A DNA stretch of 64,000 nucleotides, taken from Streptomyces gilvus (GTDB lineage Bacteria > Actinomycetota > Actinomycetes > Streptomycetales > Streptomycetaceae). A model generated the notes under the pieces. That model was not told the DNA's origin, did not search any database, and saw only the letters and a list, made by a program, of their open reading frames with translations. A program made the position numbers and the translations under genes. Location of the stretch: positions 81,331 through 145,330 of the forward strand of contig NZ_JAKWBE010000022.1 in NCBI RefSeq assembly GCF_022513565.1, in the 5' to 3' direction. Positions 58,954 through 64,000 of the stretch are shown here, piece after piece (position 1 is the stretch's first letter; the number at the start of each line of letters is the position of its first letter).

Positions 58954-59160
58954 TACGCACGTACGACTGCCGACTTGCCGGCGGGCGCGTGCGCCCCACA
59001 GCTCCCAGCTCCAGTCGAGCACGGCACGCAGGGTGCGCTGGTGCGGTCTGGCGGCGCGGGTTGCCGGCCGGCAGCAGGGCGAAGCGGTCCTCCAGCCGCT
59101 CGACGGAGGGCTCCACGGCCGACGTGCGCGACCGGGAGGCGGCCGGCTCGATCGCCGACG

Positions 59161-59715
59161 TCAGCCCCGCCGGTTCTCCGCGGCCCAGGCCTCAATGGTG
59201 TCCGCCGCCCGGTCGAAGGACCCGGCACGCCCCACGAAGTCGGCGTTGTGCGTCGTCATCAGCACCGGCGCGTCCTGCGCGGCCCGGTCCTTGCGCTGCA
59301 GGAGCAGCGCCTGTCCCTGCACCGTCCGCGGCAGCCCCAGCCAGCGCACCGGCTGCTGCACCGTCCGCACGGCGACGACCTGCTCCCAGGCCGTCGTACG
59401 CGTGCTGACGAAACCGACGTGACGCAGCCCCCGCGCGCTCACCCACACACCCATGCGCAGCAGCCGCAGGGCGCCCAGGATGACGACCAGCGCGACCCCG
59501 AGGATCACCCCGGCCTCGGACACCGACGCGGTGAGCGCGATCACGACGGCCGCGAACAGCACGAACGAGGCGAGCAGCAGCAACAGCGCCGCCGTCCCCA
59601 CCCGCCACGGCCCGGGGCGGTAGGGGCGCCGCCAGCGGTCGCGGTCGTCGAAGGGCAGCGCGAGGTCGTCGGCTGTCTCGAAAGCACGGTCGGCCGTCAG
59701 GAAGGGCAGGGGCAC
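59161..59715 (-). CDS. PH-domain (YdbT/bPH-like) membrane protein
   Basis: A 184-residue protein with two adjacent membrane helices (GTAALLLLLASFVLFAAVVIAL and EAGVILGVALVVILGALRLL) followed by a bacterial PH-like domain (GVWVSARGLRHVGFVSTRTTAWEQVVAV). GTG start with GAGGACC upstream. Function unknown. It is 90 bp from the next minus-strand gene. Confidence 0.8.
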   Translation of the reverse strand: MPLPFLTADRAFETADDLALPFDDRDRWRRPYRPGPWRVGTAALLLLLASFVLFAAVVIALTASVSEAGVILGVALVVILGALRLLRMGVWVSARGLRHVGFVSTRTTAWEQVVAVRTVQQPVRWLGLPRTVQGQALLLQRKDRAAQDAPVLMTTHNADFVGRAGSFDRAADTIEAWAAENRRG

Positions 59716-59805
59716 GGCTGGTCCTCACTCGATCCACGCGTGGGCTGTGCCCGGTGAGGCTATCCGCCTGTGTCCCCGCTCACCACTCTCGGGGGTCCGA
59801 TGGAG

Positions 59806-60042
59806 TCAGTGCCCCTGGGAGGCCTGTGACTGCTGAGCCGGTGCATGGGCGTCGGTCGACAGCGCCGGCATGCCGAGCACCAGCGAGCCCACGAGCGCGG
59901 CCACGATGGTCATCCCGAGCAGCCAGCGCCCGGCTACCTGACCGGCGGACGCCCGCTCGCGCGGCGGGGGAGCGACATTGCTGCGAAACCTGTCGGCCTC
60001 CGCGACGAAGGCGAACGGAACGGGTTCGCGCCGACGAGACAT
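59806..60042 (-). CDS. Small single-pass membrane protein
   Basis: A 78-residue protein: a basic N-terminus (MSRRREPVPFAFVAEADRF), one membrane helix (WLLGMTIVAALVGSLVLGMPAL, about 40-61) and a short polar tail ending QQSQASQGH. GAGAGG lies about 8 nt before the ATG at 60042. It diverges from thyX. Not recognised beyond this. Confidence 0.7.
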   Translation of the reverse strand: MSRRREPVPFAFVAEADRFRSNVAPPPRERASAGQVAGRWLLGMTIVAALVGSLVLGMPALSTDAHAPAQQSQASQGH

Positions 60043-60243
60043 GGCTGGTACCTCTCCTCTCGGAGTCGAATGAGTGACCGTCACCCACACAGACGGGCGA
60101 GTGCCCCAAAAGGTGCCCGGTTTCGCCGAATTCACAGAAATTCGCCGACGTATGTCGCGACCCGGTACCGAACGCCCCGTTGTCAGTGCCGGGCCGTAGA
60201 GTGGGCGCCGCCCGAGAGACGTGATGGAAGGACCCTCCGAGCC

Positions 60244-60984
60244 GTGACCGACACCCCCGCCGACGACCTCAAACCCAGCTTTCGCAGTGACGTCACCGTC
60301 GAGCTGGTCAAGCACAGTGCGGCCGACTCCGACGTGCTGTGGGCCGCCCGCGTCTCGACCGCCGGCGAGCAGTCCCTGGAAGAGCTGAACAAGGACCCGG
60401 AGCGCTCCAAGGGCCTGATCAACTACCTCATGCGGGACCGGCACGGCAGCCCCTTCGAGCACAACTCGATGACTTTCTTCATCAGCGCCCCGATCTTCGT
60501 CTTCCGCGAGTTCATGAGGCACCGGGTGGGATGGTCGTACAACGAGGAGTCGGGTCGTTATCGTGAGCTTCAGCCTGTCTTCTACGTCCCCGGACAGTCC
60601 CGGAAGCTGGTTCAGGAAGGTCGGCCCGGCAAGTACGTCTTCGTCGAGGGGACCCCGTCACAGCACGCGACGGTCACCCGCGAGCTGGAGGAGTCGTACC
60701 AGCAGGCGTACGGCGCCTACCAGAAGCTGCTTGCCGAGGGTGTCGCCCGCGAGGTCGCGCGTGCCGTCCTTCCCGTGGGGCTCTTCTCCTCCATGTACGC
60801 CACCTGCAACGCCCGTTCGCTGATGCACTTCCTCGGGCTGCGCACCCAGCACGAGCTCGCGAAGGTGCCGTCCTTCCCGCAGCGGGAGATCGAGATGGTG
60901 GGCGAGAAGATGGAGGCGGAGTGGGCGAAGCTCATGCCGCTGACGTACGCCGCCTTCAATGCGAACGGGCGCGTGGCACCGTGA
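60244..60984 (+). CDS. thyX: Flavin-dependent thymidylate synthase
   Basis: A 246-residue FAD-dependent enzyme making dTMP from dUMP with methylene-THF and NADPH. The ThyX motif RHRVGWSYNEESGRY (RHRX7S) is intact, preceded by SMTFFISAPIFVFREFM. GTG at 60244 chosen from homology; only GGAAGGACC about 10 nt upstream resembles a ribosome-binding site. dapA follows after a terminator. Confidence 0.96.
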   Translation: MTDTPADDLKPSFRSDVTVELVKHSAADSDVLWAARVSTAGEQSLEELNKDPERSKGLINYLMRDRHGSPFEHNSMTFFISAPIFVFREFMRHRVGWSYNEESGRYRELQPVFYVPGQSRKLVQEGRPGKYVFVEGTPSQHATVTRELEESYQQAYGAYQKLLAEGVAREVARAVLPVGLFSSMYATCNARSLMHFLGLRTQHELAKVPSFPQREIEMVGEKMEAEWAKLMPLTYAAFNANGRVAP

Positions 60985-61084
60985 CGCTCCACCGTCCCCC
61001 CGCGAAGCACACATGTACGGGTCAGCCTCGCCAGGTGTCCCAATTGCGGCATTTGGCGAAGTTCATCTAGCCTGATCAAACGGA

Positions 61085-61122
61085 CCCGGTACTGCTTGAA
61101 CCCCCGAGCAGGCAGTACCGGG
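61085..61122 (+). terminator. Hairpin terminator after thyX
   Basis: CCCGGTACTGC (61085-61095) pairs perfectly with GCAGTACCGGG (61112-61122). The 11-bp stem lies about 100 bp after thyX and about 70 bp before dapA. Confidence 0.75.
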
Positions 61123-61195
61123 CTCCGCATTTGTCCGGACTTATCCCGCACCCCGAGGGCAGACCTCGTAATCAGCAGCGAGTAGCGTGTTACCC

Positions 61196-62095
61196 ATGGC
61201 TCCGACCTCCACTCCGCAGACCCCCTTCGGGCGGGTCCTCACCGCCATGGTCACGCCCTTCACGGCGGACGGCGCACTCGACCTCGACGGCGCACAGCGG
61301 CTCGCCACCCACCTGGTGGACGCAGGCAACGACGGCCTGATCATCAACGGCACCACCGGAGAGTCCCCCACCACGAGCGACGCGGAGAAATCGGACCTCG
61401 TACGGGCGGTCCTGGAGGCGGTCGGCGACCGGGCCCACGTGGTCGCCGGCGTCGGCACGAACGACACCCACCACAGCATCGAGCTGGCACGCGAGGCCGA
61501 GCGGGTCGGCGCGCACGGCCTCCTGGTCGTCACCCCGTACTACAACAAGCCCCCGCAGGAGGGTCTGTACCGGCACTTCACGGCCGTCGCCGACACCACC
61601 GGCCTGCCGGTGATGCTCTACGACATCCCCGGCCGCAGCGGCGTCCCGATCAACACCGAGACGCTGGTCCGGCTCGCCGAGCACCCGCGCATCGTCGCCA
61701 ACAAGGACGCCAAGGGCGACCTCGGCCGCGCGAGCTGGGCCATCGCCCGCTCCGGCCTCGCCTGGTACTCCGGCGACGACATGCTCAACCTGCCGCTGCT
61801 CTCCGTGGGCGCGGTCGGCTTCGTCTCGGTCGTCGGCCATGTCGTCACGCCCGACCTGCGGGCCCTCGTCGACGCCTTCGTCTCCGGTGACGTACACAAG
61901 GCCACGGAGATCCACCAGAAGCTGCTCCCCGTCTACACGGGCATGTTCCGCACGCAGGGCGTCATGACGACGAAGGCCGCGCTGGCCCTCCAGGGGCTGC
62001 CCGCCGGACCCCTGCGCGCCCCCATGGTCGAGTGCGCGCCGGAAGAGATCGAGCAGCTCAAGATCGATCTTGCCGCCGGCGGGGTACAGCTCTGA
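61196..62095 (+). CDS. dapA: 4-hydroxy-tetrahydrodipicolinate synthase
   Basis: A 299-residue TIM-barrel aldolase condensing pyruvate with aspartate semialdehyde, first committed step to DAP/lysine. NGTTGESPTTSD binds pyruvate, TPYYNKPPQEGLYRHF holds the catalytic Tyr, and the Schiff-base Lys is in IVANKDAKGD. The ATG at 61196 lacks a clear ribosome-binding site; an ATG is not available nearer. The transcript continues towards RNase J with 145 bp between. Confidence 0.96.
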   Translation: MAPTSTPQTPFGRVLTAMVTPFTADGALDLDGAQRLATHLVDAGNDGLIINGTTGESPTTSDAEKSDLVRAVLEAVGDRAHVVAGVGTNDTHHSIELAREAERVGAHGLLVVTPYYNKPPQEGLYRHFTAVADTTGLPVMLYDIPGRSGVPINTETLVRLAEHPRIVANKDAKGDLGRASWAIARSGLAWYSGDDMLNLPLLSVGAVGFVSVVGHVVTPDLRALVDAFVSGDVHKATEIHQKLLPVYTGMFRTQGVMTTKAALALQGLPAGPLRAPMVECAPEEIEQLKIDLAAGGVQL

Positions 62096-62189
62096 CAACA
62101 GACTTAGCACCACCCGGGCTTCACAACTGAATAGGCAGGCCACCGGTTGCCTGCGTCCCACAACGACAACTGCTACACGCACGAACGTC

Positions 62190-62225
62190 ACGCGCGCCAC
62201 GTGCCCACCGGTACGTGGCGCGTGT
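62190..62225 (+). promoter_or_regulatory. Hairpin in the RNase J leader
   Basis: GCGCCACGT (62194-62202) pairs with ACGTGGCGC (62213-62221), extended by a few more pairs on each side including one G-T wobble. The 3' arm ends about 5 nt before the GAGGAGAG ribosome-binding site, so the structure may influence translation or be a cleavage point. Confidence 0.55.
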
Positions 62226-62240
62226 GGTGAGGAGAGTCTT

Positions 62241-63926
62241 TTGAGTCATCCGCATCCTGAACTCGCCCCGCCCCCGCCTCTCACCGAGGGCGGCCTACGG
62301 GTCACCCCGCTCGGCGGTCTCGGTGAGATCGGCCGAAACATGACGGTCTTCGAGTACGGCGGCCGTCTCCTGATCGTCGACTGCGGAGTGCTCTTCCCCG
62401 AGGAGGAGCAGCCCGGAATCGACCTGATCCTGCCGGACTTCTCGTCCATCAGGGACCGCCTCGACGACATCGAGGGCATCGTCCTCACACACGGCCACGA
62501 GGACCACATCGGCGGTGTCCCCTTCCTGCTCCGCGAGAAGCCGGACATCCCGCTGATCGGCTCCAAGCTGACCCTCGCCCTGATCGAGGCCAAGCTCCAG
62601 GAGCACCGCATCCGCCCGTACACCCTCGAGGTGGCGGAAGGGAACCGCGAGCGCGTCGGCCCCTTCGACTGCGAGTTCGTCGCGGTCAACCACTCCATCC
62701 CGGACGCGCTGGCCGTCGCCATCCGCACCCCGGCCGGCATGGTCGTCCACACCGGCGACTTCAAGATGGACCAGCTCCCGCTGGACAACCGTCTCACCGA
62801 CCTCCACGCGTTCGCACGCCTGAGCGAGGAGGGCATCGACCTCCTGCTCACGGACTCCACGAACGCGGAAGTCCCCGGTTTCACCCCGCACGAGCGGGAC
62901 ATCTCCAACGTCCTGCGCCAGGTCTTCGGAAGCGCCCGCAAGCGGATCATCGTGGCGAGCTTCGCCAGCCACGTCCACCGCATCCAGCAGATCCTGGACG
63001 CGGCCCACGAGTACGGCCGCCGGGTCGCCTTCGTCGGCCGCTCCATGGTCCGCAACATGGGCATCGCCCGCGACCTTGGCTATCTCAAGGTTCCCCCGGG
63101 CCTGGTGGTCGACGTCAAGACGCTCGACGACCTCCCCGACCACGAGGTGGTCCTGGTCTGCACGGGCTCCCAGGGCGAACCGATGGCGGCCCTGTCCCGC
63201 ATGGCCAACCGCGACCACCAGATCCGCATCGTCGACGGCGACACGGTGATCCTGGCCTCCTCGCTGATCCCGGGGAACGAGAACGCGGTGTACCGCGTGA
63301 TCAACGGCCTGACCCGCTGGGGCGCCAACGTCGTCCACAAGGGCAACGCGAAGGTCCACGTCTCGGGCCACGCCTCGGCCGGCGAACTGCTGTACTTCTA
63401 CAACATCTGCCGTCCGAGGAACCTGATGCCGGTGCACGGCGAATGGCGCCACCTGCGGGCGAACGCGGAACTCGGCGCGTTGACGGGCGTTCCGCACGAC
63501 CGGATCGTCATCGCCGAGGACGGCGTGGTCGTCGACCTCGTCGAGGGCAAGGCGAAGATCTCGGGCAAGGTGCAGGCGGGCTATGTGTACGTCGACGGGC
63601 TCTCCGTCGGCGATGTCGGCGAGCCGGCGCTGAAGGACCGAAAGATCCTCGGTGACGAGGGCATCATCTCGGTCTTCGTGGTGGTGGACTCGTCCACCGG
63701 CAAGATCAGCGGCGGACCGCACATCCAGGCCCGCGGTTCCGGCATCGAGGACTCCGCCTTCAGCGAGGTGATCCCGAAGATCACGGAGGTCCTGGAACGC
63801 TCGGCCCAGGACGGCGTCGTGGAGCCGCACCAGCTGCAGCAACTCATCCGCCGCACGCTCGGCAAGTGGGTCTCCGACACCTATCGCCGCAGGCCGATGA
63901 TCCTCCCGGTCGTCGTGGACGTCTGA
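62241..63926 (+). CDS. rnj: Ribonuclease J
   Basis: A 561-residue metallo-beta-lactamase/beta-CASP ribonuclease with endo- and 5'-exonuclease activity in mRNA decay. The zinc motif THGHEDHIGG, NHSIPDAL, HTGDFKMD and the beta-CASP motifs (LLLTDSTNAE, ASFASHVHRIQQI, VSGHASAGE) are present. The TTG start at 62241 is supported by GAGGAGAG 6 nt upstream and by the recalled N-terminus of Streptomyces RNase J. Length is normal. It is the last gene of the window. Confidence 0.95.
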   Translation: MSHPHPELAPPPPLTEGGLRVTPLGGLGEIGRNMTVFEYGGRLLIVDCGVLFPEEEQPGIDLILPDFSSIRDRLDDIEGIVLTHGHEDHIGGVPFLLREKPDIPLIGSKLTLALIEAKLQEHRIRPYTLEVAEGNRERVGPFDCEFVAVNHSIPDALAVAIRTPAGMVVHTGDFKMDQLPLDNRLTDLHAFARLSEEGIDLLLTDSTNAEVPGFTPHERDISNVLRQVFGSARKRIIVASFASHVHRIQQILDAAHEYGRRVAFVGRSMVRNMGIARDLGYLKVPPGLVVDVKTLDDLPDHEVVLVCTGSQGEPMAALSRMANRDHQIRIVDGDTVILASSLIPGNENAVYRVINGLTRWGANVVHKGNAKVHVSGHASAGELLYFYNICRPRNLMPVHGEWRHLRANAELGALTGVPHDRIVIAEDGVVVDLVEGKAKISGKVQAGYVYVDGLSVGDVGEPALKDRKILGDEGIISVFVVVDSSTGKISGGPHIQARGSGIEDSAFSEVIPKITEVLERSAQDGVVEPHQLQQLIRRTLGKWVSDTYRRRPMILPVVVDV

Positions 63927-63951
63927 CACCTCGTGCGGGTGAACTAGGAGC

Positions 63952-64000
<49 letters not shown>

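Noticed and set aside
58907..59116. Possible 69-residue minus-strand gene between the TPR-like and PH-domain genes
   Set aside because: No ribosome-binding site, it overlaps a terminator hairpin, and its composition (Arg/Pro/Ser) is not convincing.

Overview
This window is chromosomal DNA from an actinomycete, almost certainly a Streptomyces. The evidence is very high GC with G/C-biased third codon positions, many GTG and a few TTG starts, Tat signals of Streptomyces type, and the gene order dxr - M50 protease - ispG - proS - rimP-nusA-ylxR-infB-DUF503-rbfA-truB - ribF - rpsO-pnp - M16 protease - dapB - thyX - dapA - RNase J, which I recall from Streptomyces genomes. The final 49 bases are a G/C homopolymer that looks like a contig-end sequencing artefact.

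134-14234 is a sugar-utilisation locus best read as xyloglucan use. A cytoplasmic GH3 glycosidase diverges from a Tat-lipoprotein binding protein and two permeases; no ABC ATPase gene is present. Downstream come a gutted GH74 xyloglucanase, a GH42 beta-galactosidase, a secreted GH12 endoglucanase/xyloglucanase and a secreted AroQ-type chorismate mutase. A GH31 alpha-xylosidase and its LacI-type regulator converge from the other side. Copies of the palindrome TCGAAGCGCTTCGA sit in the GH3/transporter promoter region and upstream of the regulator, and define the probable regulon.

14583-20642 holds an acyl-CoA dehydrogenase and isoprenoid/housekeeping genes (dxr, rseP-like, ispG). 20643-25600 looks like a decaying accessory insert of plant cell-wall genes: a second LacI regulator, a frameshifted solute-binding lipoprotein remnant, a GH28 polygalacturonase, an internally deleted second GH28-like gene that still overlaps both neighbours by ATGA, and a GH29 fucosidase. 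25675-28885 returns to core genes (two GNATs, proS).

28994-32399 is a tightly overlapping redox operon: Ser-rich membrane protein, ApbE flavin transferase, ferric-reductase-like membrane protein, NuoF-like FMN/Fe-S protein and 3Fe-4S-type ferredoxin. On the minus strand, 32491-34502 encodes a degenerate aminoglycoside-phosphotransferase-like protein, a ferritin-like DUF4439 protein and a lipoprotein.

34713-41690 is the transcription/translation operon. Next come a 1189-residue fusion of an apparently inactivated trypsin-like domain with a STAND-type NTPase (41948-45517), ribF, a very large proline-rich EspI/MinD-like ATPase (minus strand), a PQQ-propeller protein and a DUF397 protein. 53415-63926 carries RNA-metabolism and lysine/DAP genes ending with RNase J. 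The most unusual points are the end-preserving deletions in three carbohydrate genes, the pseudo-protease STAND protein, the flavinylation operon with an atypical partner, and the EspI-like ATPase without a visible ESX core.
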